A DNA stretch of 64,000 nucleotides, taken from positions 310,001-374,000 of the forward strand of contig JAUSBJ010000035.1 of NCBI GenBank assembly GCA_030652035.1, given 5' to 3'. Shown piece by piece: positions 34,126 to 46,832 of this stretch. The position numbers and the translations under genes are program-made. Position 1 is the first letter of the stretch, and the number at the start of each line of letters is the position of its first letter. Below the pieces are notes generated by a model that worked only from the letters and a program-made list of their open reading frames with translations, did no database searches and was not told the DNA's origin. The stretch comes from Sulfurimicrobium sp. (lineage in GTDB: Bacteria; Pseudomonadota; Gammaproteobacteria; Burkholderiales; Sulfuricellaceae).

Positions 34126-35766
34126 ATGTTCGGATCAAGCATTCGCAACATCCATAATCTGAAAATCTGGATCCGCCTGGTGGGCGTTATCTGGCTGATG
34201 CTGATGCTGGCCTGGAGCGGCATGATTTTATGGGCCTCGCACTCGCAGCGAGCAACCGCCATTGAGGAAGCCAAAAGCTTCTCTCTCGCCATTCACCAGA
34301 TGACCATGTCCAGCCTTACCGGGATGATGATCACGGGCACCATTGCGCAACGCGCGGTGTTCCTTGACCAGATCAAGCAGGCCGACAACATTACCTCTCT
34401 TAAAGTACTGCGCAGCGAGGGCGTCTCCAAACAGTTCGGCCCGGGCAATGCCGAAGAGGGCGGCATGGATGCGCTTGAAAAACAGGTCATGCAAAACGCA
34501 AAGCCCTACTTCCAGGTACTTGCAGCAAATCGCCAGGATGAGGAAATCCTGCGCGCCGTCATTCCTGTCACTGCGGAAAAAAACTACCTTGGCAAGGATT
34601 GCCTGCTGTGCCATACCGTCCCCGAAGGCACCGTGCTCGGCGCGGTCAGCATGAAAATCTCCCTCGACAAGGTAAACAAATCAGTAGCAGACTTCAGGGC
34701 CAAGATTTTCCTTGCCGCCGTGCTGATCAGCATCCCGCTGCTGGCCTTCATCTACCTTTTCATTCGCCGCTTCGTCACCAAGCCGCTGGAAGAAATGGCC
34801 CACGGTCTGCATGACATCGCCGCAGGCGAAGGTGATTTGACACGGCGCCTGAAGGTGCGCAGTGCGGACGAAATCGGCGAGGCAGCCGACCTATTCAATC
34901 AGGTCATGGAAAAGTTTGGCCAACTGGTGCACCAAGTCAACAACTCTGCGCTCCAGGTTTCGGCAGCTGCGAGGCAGCTCGCCCTGGGTGCGCAGCAGGT
35001 GGTGGACAGCTCGGAACGGCAACGCGACAAGTCCGCCGCCACGGCTGCGGCAGTGGAGGAGATGGCTGCCAGCATTTCCACTGTGGCGCAAAACACGGAC
35101 GAGGTGCAACAGCTTTCGGAGCAAAGCCTGGAGCGCTCGCACCAGGGCAATGAAAGCATTTCCATGCTGGTGGGCGAGGTCGACCAGGTGGAATCCGCCG
35201 TCAAGGATATCGCTGCCGCAGTCAATGAATTTACCCGCAGCACGGCGTCCATCCACGCCATGACCAGGCAGGTAAAGGACATTGCCGAACAGACCAACTT
35301 GCTCGCACTCAACGCCGCGATTGAAGCCGCCCGCGCCGGAGAACAGGGGCGCGGCTTTGCCGTGGTCGCCGACGAAGTCAGAAAACTCGCCGAAAAATCC
35401 TCCCAGTCGGCCAGCCAGATCGACACCGTCACCCAGTCCCTTGCCCAGCAGTCGGTAACGGTGGACCAGGCCATCGAAAGAGGCCTGTCTCACCTGCTGT
35501 CCAGCCAGGATTCGATGGAAACCGTTGCCATCGTCTTATCCGAAGCCAATAGCTCGGTCAATGCAGTCGGCAGCAAGGTCGCCGATGTGGCCGTCATTAC
35601 GGAACGCCAGCGTAGCACCAGCTGCGAGGTGGCAGCAAACGTCGAGGCGATCGCCGCAATGGCCGCGGAAAACAGCCTTGCCGTGGGCCAGACCGCCAAA
35701 GCCGCGCAACATCTGGAACAGCTGGCAGAATCCCTGCAAAACACGGTTAGCCGCTTCAAGGTTTAA
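34126..35766 (+). CDS. Methyl-accepting chemotaxis protein with periplasmic CxxCH motif
   Basis: Two TM segments; [22 protein letters not shown] (CLLCH at 34600-34614); [42 protein letters not shown]. Confidence 0.92.
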   Translation: MFGSSIRNIHNLKIWIRLVGVIWLMLMLAWSGMILWASHSQRATAIEEAKSFSLAIHQMTMSSLTGMMITGTIAQRAVFLDQIKQADNITSLKVLRSEGVSKQFGPGNAEEGGMDALEKQVMQNAKPYFQVLAANRQDEEILRAVIPVTAEKNYLGKDCLLCHTVPEGTVLGAVSMKISLDKVNKSVADFRAKIFLAAVLISIPLLAFIYLFIRRFVTKPLEEMAHGLHDIAAGEGDLTRRLKVRSADEIGEAADLFNQVMEKFGQLVHQVNNSALQVSAAARQLALGAQQVVDSSERQRDKSAATAAAVEEMAASISTVAQNTDEVQQLSEQSLERSHQGNESISMLVGEVDQVESAVKDIAAAVNEFTRSTASIHAMTRQVKDIAEQTNLLALNAAIEAARAGEQGRGFAVVADEVRKLAEKSSQSASQIDTVTQSLAQQSVTVDQAIERGLSHLLSSQDSMETVAIVLSEANSSVNAVGSKVADVAVITERQRSTSCEVAANVEAIAAMAAENSLAVGQTAKAAQHLEQLAESLQNTVSRFKV

Positions 35767-35775
35767 CACGAAGAT

Positions 35776-36864
35776 ATGCAAGGTATACAGCTACACGACC
35801 ATCGGGCCCGGCTTGAAGGCATGACCGCCAACATCCCCGGCCTGGTTTTCCAGTTGCAACAGCGCGCCGATAAAAGCCTGCACGTCCTTTACAGCAGCAG
35901 AAGCTTGAGCACCTTATGCGGCGAGTGTACAAACGCCGACGACACGGCCTGGACAGGCTGCATCAACAACTTCCACCCGGAGGACCGGGCAGGCTTCTTT
36001 GCCACTATGGAAGCTTCCGCTCAAAGGCTGACCCACTGGAACTGGGAAGGCCGCATCACTGCGCCTGCCTGCAATACAAAATGGATCAACCTGCGCGCCA
36101 TGCCGAGTGTCATGGCGGATGGCTCCACCATTTGGGATGGCATCATTCTCAACATCACGCGGTCCAAACAACGTGAAAATGAAAGCCTGCATGCGCGGGA
36201 ATTACTGGAAAAACTATCCGGCCATATCCAGCACGCGCGAGAGGACGAGCGCACCAAAATCGCGCGGGAAATCCACGACGAACTGGGCGGCATCCTGACC
36301 ACGCTCAAAATGGATCTGGGCTGGCTTGGAAAACGCATCGCGCACGATCCGGCGCTGCTGGAACGCACTCAGGCCATGACACAGCTCATCATGGAGGCAT
36401 TGCACACCGCCCGGCGCATTGCCGCGGACCTGCGCCCCGCCGCCCTGGACAATCTGGGCCTCACGGCGGCGATGGAAGAGCATGCCGCAAAGCTGCTGGG
36501 GCGGAGGGGAATCACTTACCGCCTCACCCCGCCCGAGCAGGAATTTGACCTGGATGACCTGCACGCCACTGCCATTTTCCGCATCTTCCAGGAATCGCTC
36601 ACCAACATCGTGCGCCATGCCGCTGCAACCGCCGTGGAGATTCTGCTCACGCGCTCCCCGCATGGCCTGGGCGTCACCATCCGCGACGATGGCAGCGGAA
36701 TAACGCCACACCGCGCGCCTTCCTCCCCATCTTATGGCATTCTTGGCATGCAGGAGCGCGCCAAACGGCTGGGTGGCGATTTGAGCATCAGCAGCATGCC
36801 TGGCCGTGGCACCACAGTCTGCCTGCATATCCCCGTAGCCTCTGCCGGAAATGCCCTGCCATGA
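35776..36864 (+). CDS. PAS-domain sensor histidine kinase, NarX/UhpB-like (HisKA_3)
   Basis: EDERTKIAREIHDELGGILTTLKMDLGWL; ATPase motif VTIRDDGSGI; followed by an overlapping LuxR-type regulator. Confidence 0.88.
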   Translation: MQGIQLHDHRARLEGMTANIPGLVFQLQQRADKSLHVLYSSRSLSTLCGECTNADDTAWTGCINNFHPEDRAGFFATMEASAQRLTHWNWEGRITAPACNTKWINLRAMPSVMADGSTIWDGIILNITRSKQRENESLHARELLEKLSGHIQHAREDERTKIAREIHDELGGILTTLKMDLGWLGKRIAHDPALLERTQAMTQLIMEALHTARRIAADLRPAALDNLGLTAAMEEHAAKLLGRRGITYRLTPPEQEFDLDDLHATAIFRIFQESLTNIVRHAAATAVEILLTRSPHGLGVTIRDDGSGITPHRAPSSPSYGILGMQERAKRLGGDLSISSMPGRGTTVCLHIPVASAGNALP

Positions 36865-37490
36865 TCAGCCTCCTCATCGCTGATGACCACAATATTTTTC
36901 GTGACGGCCTGAAGCGGATTTTTGCCGACACGCCGGATATCCAGGCAAAAGCCGAGACCGGCAGCGGACATGAAGCCCTGGAGCTTATGCGCGGCGAAGA
37001 CTGGGATACCGTGCTGCTGGACATCAACCTGCCGGGCAAATCCGGGCTTGAAGTGCTGAAACAGATCAAGATGGAAAAACCCGATCTGCCGGTACTCATT
37101 CTCAGCATGTACCCTGAGGAGCAATATGCACTGCGGACCATCAAGCTCGGTGCTGCCGGCTATCTCTCCAAGGATGCCGATGCCGATGAACTCATCATGG
37201 CCATCCGCAAAACCGCAGCAGGCGGCAAGTACGCCAGCCGCACCCTGGCCGACCACCTGCTGCACTCGCTGTATGGCAACGCACAGCAACGGCACGCTCT
37301 GCTGTCTGACCGGGAGTATCTGGTTTTCCGTCATATCGTGGCGGGAAAGTCTCTCACCGACATCGCCCAGGCCCTTTCCCTCAGCATCAAAACCATCAGC
37401 ACCTATCGCGCGCGCCTGCTGGAAAAAATGGGCTTGGCCAACAATGCCGAATTGATTCGCTATGCACTTGAACATCAGCTTTTCGATTAA
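36861..37490 (+). CDS. LuxR/NarL-family response regulator
   Basis: ISLLIADDHNIFRDGLKRIFADTPDIQ; LLDINLPGKSGLE; LTDIAQALSLSIKTISTYRARLLEKMGLANNAELIRY. Confidence 0.94.
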   Translation: MISLLIADDHNIFRDGLKRIFADTPDIQAKAETGSGHEALELMRGEDWDTVLLDINLPGKSGLEVLKQIKMEKPDLPVLILSMYPEEQYALRTIKLGAAGYLSKDADADELIMAIRKTAAGGKYASRTLADHLLHSLYGNAQQRHALLSDREYLVFRHIVAGKSLTDIAQALSLSIKTISTYRARLLEKMGLANNAELIRYALEHQLFD

Positions 37491-37637
37491 CCGGGGCGCC
37501 GCAACGTCAAGGCAAGAATAATCCTACAGGTTGACCGCATATTCCTACGTTTCTTTCAGACTACTCCGGCAGCCCATCTCCCGGAAACCCCTTATGATCC
37601 AGCCAGGGATACGATTGTCCCGTTACCAGCGACCCTG

Positions 37638-39074
37638 ATGCCATTCCAGAATTCCGCCAGCGAAGAGACGCTTTACCCATCGGAGAATGTACCGGACCTG
37701 GGGCTACCCGGCGCACCTGCATTTCACGACACACTGACCGGGCTATCCAATTGCGCCCTGTTCATAAAGCAACTGGAACTCTGCCTGTCGCGCGCCGAGC
37801 ACAAAGCACACAGCCTCGCCATCCTGGTCGTGGGGCTGGACCGTTTCAAGCAGGTCAACGACACTTATGGATATGCGGCCGGCGACATGGTGTTGCTCTC
37901 GGCAACCCGGCGCCTGAGCGAACTTGGCATGGGAAATTGCCCACTGGCTCGCCTGGGCGGCGACACCTTTGCGCTGGCGCTCGAAAACCCAGAGAATAGT
38001 CAAGTTGCCGTGAATGCGGCCGAGTCCATCAGGGCACGCCTGTCTTTACCGTTCTCCATCGAGGACGAGGAAATTTTCCTCAGTGCCAGCATCGGCATCA
38101 GCCTTTACCCGCATCAAGGCGAAAAAATCCGCACGCTCATCGCCAACGCCAAGAAAGCCATGGACCAGATCAAAAATCACGGGCGCGACAATTATGCGGT
38201 TTTTGATCCGGAACACCACCAGAGCCGGCGCTCGTCGCGCCGCTCAACACTGGAACGCGCCCTGCACCATGCGCTGGAGAAGAATCAGCTGGCCCTGCTC
38301 TACCAGCCCCAGATCGACCTGGAAAGCGGCGAAATACGTGGCGTTGAGGCCCTGCTGCGCTGGCACCACCCGGAGCTGGGCACAATTTCACCTGCCGAAT
38401 TCATTCCCCTGGCGGAAGAATCCGGCCTCATCCACCCCATCAGCGCCTGGGTACTGCGTAATGCCTGCGCCCAGAACAGCGCCTGGCATCAAGAGGGCTA
38501 CACCGGCCTGCGCATGGCGGTCAACCTGTCGGCGCAGCAATTCAGCAGGCCCGGGCTCGATCAGCTGGTCCATGAGGTGCTGCAGGACACAGGCCTGGCG
38601 CCGCGCTGGCTGGAGCTGGAGCTGACGGAAACCATCGCCCTGCAGCATATCGACGACGCCATCTCCACGCTGCAAAAGCTCAAGACCATGGGGGTCAGAA
38701 TCGCCATAGACGATTTCGGCACCGGCTACTCCTCGCTTAGCTACCTCAAGCATTTTCCCGTCCACAGCATCAAGATCGACCGCTCCTTCATCAACGGCAT
38801 CACCACTCATTCCAGCGATGCCGCCATTACCCGCGCCGTGATCGCCATGGCGCAAAATCTCGGTGTCCGGGTGGTGGCTGAAGGCGTGGAAAGCGAAAAG
38901 CAACTGGTTTTCCTGCGCACCTACCAGTGCAATGAGGTGCAAGGCTATTACTTCTCCCCCCCCTTATCGGCCAGAGGCGCCAGCCAACTACTGCTGCACC
39001 ATGCCAACAAAACCGCCCTGGCATTAACCTGGAGCAATCCCACTCTGCTCGGATTTCCCAGCGGAGCCTCCTAG
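37638..39074 (+). CDS. GGDEF/EAL protein with degenerate GGDEF (GGDTF)
   Basis: [14 protein letters not shown] in the GGDEF position; [33 protein letters not shown] motif; [17 protein letters not shown]. Confidence 0.92.
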   Translation: MPFQNSASEETLYPSENVPDLGLPGAPAFHDTLTGLSNCALFIKQLELCLSRAEHKAHSLAILVVGLDRFKQVNDTYGYAAGDMVLLSATRRLSELGMGNCPLARLGGDTFALALENPENSQVAVNAAESIRARLSLPFSIEDEEIFLSASIGISLYPHQGEKIRTLIANAKKAMDQIKNHGRDNYAVFDPEHHQSRRSSRRSTLERALHHALEKNQLALLYQPQIDLESGEIRGVEALLRWHHPELGTISPAEFIPLAEESGLIHPISAWVLRNACAQNSAWHQEGYTGLRMAVNLSAQQFSRPGLDQLVHEVLQDTGLAPRWLELELTETIALQHIDDAISTLQKLKTMGVRIAIDDFGTGYSSLSYLKHFPVHSIKIDRSFINGITTHSSDAAITRAVIAMAQNLGVRVVAEGVESEKQLVFLRTYQCNEVQGYYFSPPLSARGASQLLLHHANKTALALTWSNPTLLGFPSGAS

Positions 39075-39084
39075 GGGTCACCAA

Positions 39085-41781
39085 ATGTCAGGGTTCAGCA
39101 TCAAGAAAGTCCTGTTACTGCTATTTCTGCTCGGCAACGGCGCCGGACTGTTGATCTCCGGAATCGGTTACTGGAGCATGGAACAATCGCGCCAGAACAT
39201 CACCTGGATAGAAAAGAACAGCCTGCAGCAAATCAATCTGATGTCAAAGATCCACCAGGACCTGAACACCATGAGACTCTTGCAGGAAAGCCCGCCCAAA
39301 AGCCAGAACAAGGCTGAGCAACTGGCCTACCTGGCCGAAAAAACCGGGGAAAACCTGGCCGCACTCCGGCAGAACTGCCAATGCACCCGGAACCGCAGCA
39401 TCATGACCGGACTGCAGAACGCCTACGCCAAGCTGCTGGCCATGCAAAACGCCCTCCTGGCACAGGAGAAAGCGCCCCAAATGGGCACAACGGAACAAGC
39501 CCATGCGCAGGGCCGGTACTTGCATAAGCAGATAAACGCTCTGCTTGACGATGCCGCGCAGAACCTGATGTTGCGCACCAACGCGATCTACAAGGAAAGC
39601 ATGGACAACTACCACCGCAGCAAGCTGTTTTTGCTGCTTGCCGTGGTATGCGCCGGACTGTTTTTCAGCATAGCCACGTTTCTTTCCTGGCGCTTCGTGT
39701 CCAGCAGGGAAAAACTGGATGCCGAATTTGTTCGCGAGAAAAGAAAATACCAGGCGCTGTTTGAATCTTCCAACGACGCCATCCTGGTGCTGGATCAAAA
39801 TGGTTTCGTCAATTGCAATCCGGCGGCACTCAGCATGTTTCATCTCCCTTCTGTAGAGATCTTTCGCTCGCTCTCGCCCATGGACATCAGCGCGGCCCGG
39901 CAGGCCGGCGGCAAGCCCGCAGAGGATGAGATCCGGCACCGCATCAAATTGGCAAGCTTTGATCAGACCCAGCATTTTGAATGGCTGTTTCAGCGCCACA
40001 ACGGCGAAATTTTTCCGGCCAAAACCGTGATGGGCGCGATACAACTGGACAACGAGACGCTGATCCAGATCACCATCCACGACATCACCCAGCAAAAAAA
40101 TGACGAGCTGTCCCTGCGGCTTGCGGCAGCGGTGTTCGAAAACTCGCTCGACGGCATCATCATCACCGATGCAACAGGAAAAATCCTTACGGTAAACCGC
40201 ATGTTCAGCGCAGTTACGGGTTATGAACGCAAAGAAGTCCTGGGGCGGAACCCCAGCTTCCTCAAGTCTGGCAAGCAGGATGACGCTTTCTATCAAGCCT
40301 TCTGGCATTCCCTGAAAACCACCGGGCAGTGGCAGGGAGAAATCTGGAACAAGCGCAAAAATGGAGAGGTTTTTGCTGAATGGATGCAAATCTCCAGCGT
40401 CAAAAACGAGGATGGCGACACCCTGCACTACATCAGCGTGTTCAGCGACATTACCGAGCGCAAGCAGAGCGAAGATAAAATCATCCACCAGGCCTACCAC
40501 GACGCCCTCACCGACCTGCCCAACCGCGTGTTATTCAAGGACCGTCTGGAACAAGCCCTGGCGTTCGCTCAACGTCTCAAGCACCAGAACGTGGCCGTGC
40601 TGTTCATGGACCTCGACCGCTTCAAGTTCATCAATGACACCCTCGGCCACGACGCCGGCGACCAGTTGCTGCAGGAAGTGGCCGTGCGCCTGCACAACTG
40701 CGTGCGCGCAAGCGACACCGTCGCCCGCCTGGGTGGCGACGAGTTCACCATTCTGCTGCCCGAGGTGGATCACGCGGACGAGGCCATGCTGGTCGCAGCC
40801 AAGGTGCTGGCCGCCATGAAGCGCCCCTTCACGCTCTCTGGAAAAGAGTTGTTCGTCACCGTTAGCATTGGCATCAGCATGTACCCCAAGGATGGGGAGA
40901 ATGTCGACACCCTGATGAAAAATGCCGATGCCGCCATGTACCATGTCAAGGGACAGGGGCGCGCCGGCTTTCACTGCTACACCGACGATCTGTCGCTACA
41001 GACCATGCGCCGCCTTGAACTGCAAAACCAGCTCTACAACGCCCTGGATCGCAGCGAATTCGTGCTTCACTACCAGCCCCAGATGAATCTGGCCACTGGC
41101 GCCATTTACGGCGTCGAAGCCCTGATCCGCTGGCAACATCCGGCCCTCGGCCTGATCCCGCCGGCCGAATTCATCCCGCTAGCGGAAGAAACCGGCCTGA
41201 TTCAGCCGATTGGCGCGTGGGTACTCGAAGAAGCCTGCTGCCAGGGAAAAGCCTGGCTGGACATGGGGATCGAGCTACAGATCGCCGTCAATCTCTCGGC
41301 TCGCCAGTTTCAAAAGAAGGATCTGGCCGGGTTGGTGACCCGAACCCTGCATCTGTGCGGGCTGCCGCCCGAATTGCTGGAGCTGGAAATCACCGAAAGC
41401 GTGGCGATGGAGAACGCCGAGCTCACCATGCGCGCCATGCAATCCCTCACCCAGCTTGGCATCCAGACTGCCATTGACGATTTTGGCACGGGTTACTCCT
41501 CACTCAGCCAACTCAAGAAATTGCCGCTGCACACGCTGAAAATTGACCGGAGTTTCATCAAGGATCTAATGACAGACAGCGACGATTCCGCGATTGTGAC
41601 AGCCGTGATCACCATGGCCCACAGTCTGGGGCTTAAGATGATCGCCGAAGGGGTGGAAACTGCGGATCAACTGCAACGCCTGCGAGAACTGGGCTGCGAG
41701 CGCGCCCAGGGCCACCTGCTCGGGCGCCCGGTGGCGCCCCATGAAATTACCGAACTGATGCAAAACAAGAAAACAGTTTGA
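39085..41781 (+). CDS. Membrane PAS-PAS-GGDEF-EAL protein
   Basis: N-terminal TM and periplasmic region; PAS boxes; [44 protein letters not shown]. Confidence 0.94.
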   Translation: MSGFSIKKVLLLLFLLGNGAGLLISGIGYWSMEQSRQNITWIEKNSLQQINLMSKIHQDLNTMRLLQESPPKSQNKAEQLAYLAEKTGENLAALRQNCQCTRNRSIMTGLQNAYAKLLAMQNALLAQEKAPQMGTTEQAHAQGRYLHKQINALLDDAAQNLMLRTNAIYKESMDNYHRSKLFLLLAVVCAGLFFSIATFLSWRFVSSREKLDAEFVREKRKYQALFESSNDAILVLDQNGFVNCNPAALSMFHLPSVEIFRSLSPMDISAARQAGGKPAEDEIRHRIKLASFDQTQHFEWLFQRHNGEIFPAKTVMGAIQLDNETLIQITIHDITQQKNDELSLRLAAAVFENSLDGIIITDATGKILTVNRMFSAVTGYERKEVLGRNPSFLKSGKQDDAFYQAFWHSLKTTGQWQGEIWNKRKNGEVFAEWMQISSVKNEDGDTLHYISVFSDITERKQSEDKIIHQAYHDALTDLPNRVLFKDRLEQALAFAQRLKHQNVAVLFMDLDRFKFINDTLGHDAGDQLLQEVAVRLHNCVRASDTVARLGGDEFTILLPEVDHADEAMLVAAKVLAAMKRPFTLSGKELFVTVSIGISMYPKDGENVDTLMKNADAAMYHVKGQGRAGFHCYTDDLSLQTMRRLELQNQLYNALDRSEFVLHYQPQMNLATGAIYGVEALIRWQHPALGLIPPAEFIPLAEETGLIQPIGAWVLEEACCQGKAWLDMGIELQIAVNLSARQFQKKDLAGLVTRTLHLCGLPPELLELEITESVAMENAELTMRAMQSLTQLGIQTAIDDFGTGYSSLSQLKKLPLHTLKIDRSFIKDLMTDSDDSAIVTAVITMAHSLGLKMIAEGVETADQLQRLRELGCERAQGHLLGRPVAPHEITELMQNKKTV

Positions 41782-41906
41782 ACAGCGGGGAATACGCCTG
41801 TCCTTAAGCAACAAATTTAACGCTCATGAAGATTCTGTCTTGCGGCATGTAAACCTGCAATTCCCATTCGATCAGCCTTTCACGGCCAAATTCTTTTACC
41901 CATATG

Positions 41907-41934
41907 CTTGAAATGGGAAAGTCCGTTCCCATAT
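41907..41934 (+). promoter_or_regulatory. Sigma32-type heat-shock promoter upstream of grpE
   Basis: CTTGAAA-N14-CCCATAT, 29 nt before grpE ATG (41963). Confidence 0.75.
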
Positions 41935-41962
41935 CGACCTCAGTTGATCAAGGAGCCCGTTG

Positions 41963-42511
41963 ATGCAAGATGAACAGAACACACCCGAACTGGAGCAGAA
42001 AGACGGCGTCACGCAAACCCCGGATGCCGCCAGTGCCATAGACACCATGCCAAGCATGGAAGAACTCCTGAAGCAAGCCGAGCTGGCCGCCCAGGAGCAC
42101 CACGATGCCTGGCTGCGCGCCAAGGCGGATGCCGACAACATCCGCAAGCGCGCGCAGAGCGACGTCGCCAATGCGCACAAATATGCCGTAGAAAGTTTTT
42201 CCAGCGAGCTGCTGGCAGTCAAGGACAGCCTCGAAGCCGCTCTGGCAGTCGAAACGGCCACGATCGAGAGCCTCAAGAGCGGCGTCGAGCTGACCCTGAA
42301 GCAACTGGTTTCCGCCTTTGAAAAATCCAGCATCGCAGAGCTCAATCCTGCCGGCGAGAAATTCGATCCGCACAAGCACCAGGCCATCAGCATGGTGGAC
42401 AGCGAAGCCGAGCCCAATACGGTGGTGACGGTATTGCAGAAAGGCTACCAGCTGCACGACCGCATCCTGCGCCCGGCGCTGGTGATGGTCGCAAAAGCCC
42501 GCGAAGCATAA
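41963..42511 (+). CDS. grpE: Nucleotide exchange factor GrpE
   Basis: [52 protein letters not shown]. Confidence 0.95.
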   Translation: MQDEQNTPELEQKDGVTQTPDAASAIDTMPSMEELLKQAELAAQEHHDAWLRAKADADNIRKRAQSDVANAHKYAVESFSSELLAVKDSLEAALAVETATIESLKSGVELTLKQLVSAFEKSSIAELNPAGEKFDPHKHQAISMVDSEAEPNTVVTVLQKGYQLHDRILRPALVMVAKAREA

Positions 42512-42524
42512 GCCATTCGAACCG

Positions 42525-42552
42525 CTTGAAAGCCGCGCACTCAACCCCACTT
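42525..42552 (+). promoter_or_regulatory. Second sigma32-type promoter upstream of dnaK
   Basis: CTTGAAA-N13-CCCCACTT. Confidence 0.6.
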
Positions 42553-42613
42553 TAGCAGCAAGGGTTTTTTCAGACCCGCCTAATTTTATGAATTTTGCTT
42601 ACAAGGAATAATC

Positions 42614-44520
<1,907 letters not shown>

Positions 44521-44524
<4 letters not shown>

Positions 44525-44594
44525 GGGGAAATGGGTAATGAGTGATGGGTGATGGGGGTTTTCCCCATTCCCCATTCCCCATTCCCCATCACAG
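44521..44594. repeat. Heptamer-based inverted repeat between dnaK and dnaJ
   Basis: GGGTAATGAGTGATGGGTGATGGGGG TTTT CCCCATT CCCCATT CCCCATT CCCCATC AC; overlaps dnaK stop codon. Confidence 0.82.
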
Positions 44595-44597
44595 CAA

Positions 44598-45728
44598 ATG
44601 TCAAAACGCGACTATTACGAAATCCTCGGCGTCAACCGCGACGCCTCGGATGAAGACCTCAAGAAAGCCTACCGCAAGCTGGCGATGAAATACCATCCGG
44701 ACCGCAATCCGGACAATCCCAAGGCGGAAGAGCACTTCAAGGAAGCCAAGGAAGCCTACGAGATTCTCTCGGACAGCGGCAAGCGCGGCGCTTACGACCA
44801 GTACGGCCACGCCGGGGTTGACCCGCAGGCCGGCATGGGTGGCGCCGGGGGCGCCGGCATGGGCGGATTTGCCGACGCCTTCGGCGACATCTTCGGCGAC
44901 ATCTTCGGCGGTGGCGGCGGGCGCGGCGGACGCTCCAACGTCTATCGCGGCGCGGACCTGCGCTACAACCTGGAAATCTCGCTGGAAGACGCCGCACGGG
45001 GCGCGGAAACCAAGATCCGCATCCCCACCATGGAAAAGTGCGACACCTGTAACGGGACCGGCGCCAAGCCCGGCACCCAGCCGACCACCTGCACCACCTG
45101 TGGTGGCCACGGTCAGGTACGCATGCAGCAGGGCTTCTTCTCGATCCAGCAGACCTGCCCGCGCTGTCACGGCAGCGGCAAAATGGTGCAAAGCCCCTGC
45201 GGCCCTTGCCAGGGTTCCGGGCGCGTCAAGCAGCACAAGACGCTGGTGGTCAAGATTCCATCCGGCGTGGACGAAGGCGATCGCATCCGCCTTTCCGGCG
45301 AAGGCGAGGATGGTGTCAACGGCGGCCCGCCGGGCGACCTCTACGTCGTCATCCAGATCAAGCCACACGGCGTGTTCCAGCGCGACCATGACGACCTGCA
45401 CTGCGAAATGCCGATCAGCTTCACCGTTGCAGCCCTGGGCGGGGAAATCGACATTCCCACCCTGGACGGCCACGCCAAGATCAAGATCCCCGCCGAGACC
45501 CAGAGCGGCAAGGTCTTCCGCCTGCGCGGCAAGGGCATCAAGGGCGTGCGCAGCCAGCACCACGGCGACCTGATGTGCCACGTCATCGTGGAAACGCCGG
45601 TCAGCCTGACCGAGCGACAAAAGGAATTGTTGCGTGAACTCGAAGCCCTCAATCTGGCCGACGGCGACCGCCACAACCCGCGTGCAAAATCGTGGATGGA
45701 CAAGGTCAAGGCGTTTTTTGGGCCGTAA
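44598..45728 (+). CDS. dnaJ: Chaperone DnaJ
   Basis: [40 protein letters not shown]; four CxxCxGxG-type zinc repeats. Confidence 0.99.
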   Translation: MSKRDYYEILGVNRDASDEDLKKAYRKLAMKYHPDRNPDNPKAEEHFKEAKEAYEILSDSGKRGAYDQYGHAGVDPQAGMGGAGGAGMGGFADAFGDIFGDIFGGGGGRGGRSNVYRGADLRYNLEISLEDAARGAETKIRIPTMEKCDTCNGTGAKPGTQPTTCTTCGGHGQVRMQQGFFSIQQTCPRCHGSGKMVQSPCGPCQGSGRVKQHKTLVVKIPSGVDEGDRIRLSGEGEDGVNGGPPGDLYVVIQIKPHGVFQRDHDDLHCEMPISFTVAALGGEIDIPTLDGHAKIKIPAETQSGKVFRLRGKGIKGVRSQHHGDLMCHVIVETPVSLTERQKELLRELEALNLADGDRHNPRAKSWMDKVKAFFGP

Positions 45729-45754
45729 ACCATTCTCAAACACAATCCACCCAT

Positions 45755-45787
45755 AAGCCGGTCACGCATGACCGGCTTATTTTTTAT
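45755..45787 (+). terminator. Terminator after dnaJ
   Basis: AAGCCGGTCACGCATGACCGGCTTATTTTTTATT. Confidence 0.85.
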
Positions 45788-45854
45788 TCTTTCCAAATCG
45801 CCTCAATGCCACGCAAAATACGTGTAGCATAGTTGCACTTGGAGGGATGTCACT

Positions 45855-46100
45855 ATGAAACAAAATATAACGCTCGCGCTGGACCAGGAAATTCTCAAGG
45901 CGGCCCGAGTCTACGCCGCACAACAAGGAACCAGCATCAGCGCCCTTCTCGCAGAAAATTTGCGAGAGAAAGTAGAACAGCAACGCCACTACGAGCAATC
46001 CCGGCAGATTGCGCTAGCCCTGCTCGACCAGGCCTGGTCTCTCGGTGGCAGTGGAATCGGTGATCGCGAGACACTTCATGACCGCTCTGCGCTTCGTTGA
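45855..46100 (+). CDS. Putative type II antitoxin (VapB/RHH-like)
   Basis: MKQNITLALDQEILKAARVYAAQQGTSISALLAENLREKVEQQ; overlaps the downstream PIN ORF. Confidence 0.75.
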   Translation: MKQNITLALDQEILKAARVYAAQQGTSISALLAENLREKVEQQRHYEQSRQIALALLDQAWSLGGSGIGDRETLHDRSALR

Positions 46101-46521
46101 CACAAACATTCTTCTCTATGCGCATGACCGCGATGCTGGCGAGAAGCATACGCTCGCCAGAAGAACCCTGATCGATCTGTGGAACGAAGAAAATGGCTGC
46201 CTGAGCGTTCAGGTGCTGCAGGAATTTTTCGTCAACGTAACCCGAAAAATACCCCAGCCACTGCCAACCGCTGTTGCGCGTGAAGTCATGCGCACCTATC
46301 TGCCATGGGTTCGGGTTTCAAGCGATGGCGAGATGGTGATTCGCGCTTCCGAAATCGCCGATGCCTGGCAAACCTCGTTCTGGGATGGAATGATCATCGC
46401 TGCGGCGGAGCGCTCCGGTGCTTCCGAGCTCTTGAGCGAGGACCTGCATAACGGACAGCGCATCGCCGGACTGATTGTGTTAAACCCGTTTGTGTCACCG
46501 GCCAAATCAAACCCGGCTTAG
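46078..46521 (+). CDS. PIN-domain toxin (VapC-like ribonuclease)
   Basis: ALRFVDTNILLYAHDRDAGEKHTLAR; SFWDGMIIAAAERSGASELLSEDLHNGQRIAGLIVLNPF. Start at 46078, 23-nt overlap with antitoxin. Confidence 0.88.
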   Translation: MTALRFVDTNILLYAHDRDAGEKHTLARRTLIDLWNEENGCLSVQVLQEFFVNVTRKIPQPLPTAVAREVMRTYLPWVRVSSDGEMVIRASEIADAWQTSFWDGMIIAAAERSGASELLSEDLHNGQRIAGLIVLNPFVSPAKSNPA

Positions 46522-46745
46522 TGCTCTACTTTGGTAAACCAAGGGCCTGCACCTTCGATATAGCATCACCCATGTGACGTTCAGCGTCACATCCTGACAT
46601 TATACAAAAGGCATATCCGGGCGTGGCCATAGCAACGTAGCGCCACAGCCATGTCATTAACGATTCGGCATTAATCCAATATTTGCTTATTGTTCAATGC
46701 ATTAAGACACATGATCCACGCAGGATTGAATAAACGGATCATGGC

Positions 46746-46761
46746 TGGCACGGACTGTGCT
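46746..46761 (+). promoter_or_regulatory. Sigma54-type promoter upstream of pilin gene
   Basis: TGGCACGGACTGTGCT: GG-N10-GC spacing, 71 nt before the pilin ATG. Confidence 0.65.
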
Positions 46762-46832
46762 CAACATATTGCAAACACCTGAACCGTGTTTTCAAGTGAA
46801 CTGAACCCAAACCGAAACTGAGGAGAAACACC

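Noticed and set aside
39244-40500. 418-aa minus-strand ORF opposite the PAS-GGDEF-EAL gene
   Set aside because: Shadow of a well-supported coding frame.
44556-44590. Heptamer arrays considered as CRISPR
   Set aside because: Units are 7 nt, contiguous with no spacers, and there are no cas genes.
44601-45743. 380-aa minus-strand ORF opposite dnaJ
   Set aside because: Ala/Val-rich mirror frame of dnaJ; no family signature.
46572-46592. ATGTGACGTTCAGCGTCACAT considered as a CRP site
   Set aside because: Spacer between TGTGA and TCACA is 9 nt rather than 6; kept only as a generic inverted repeat.
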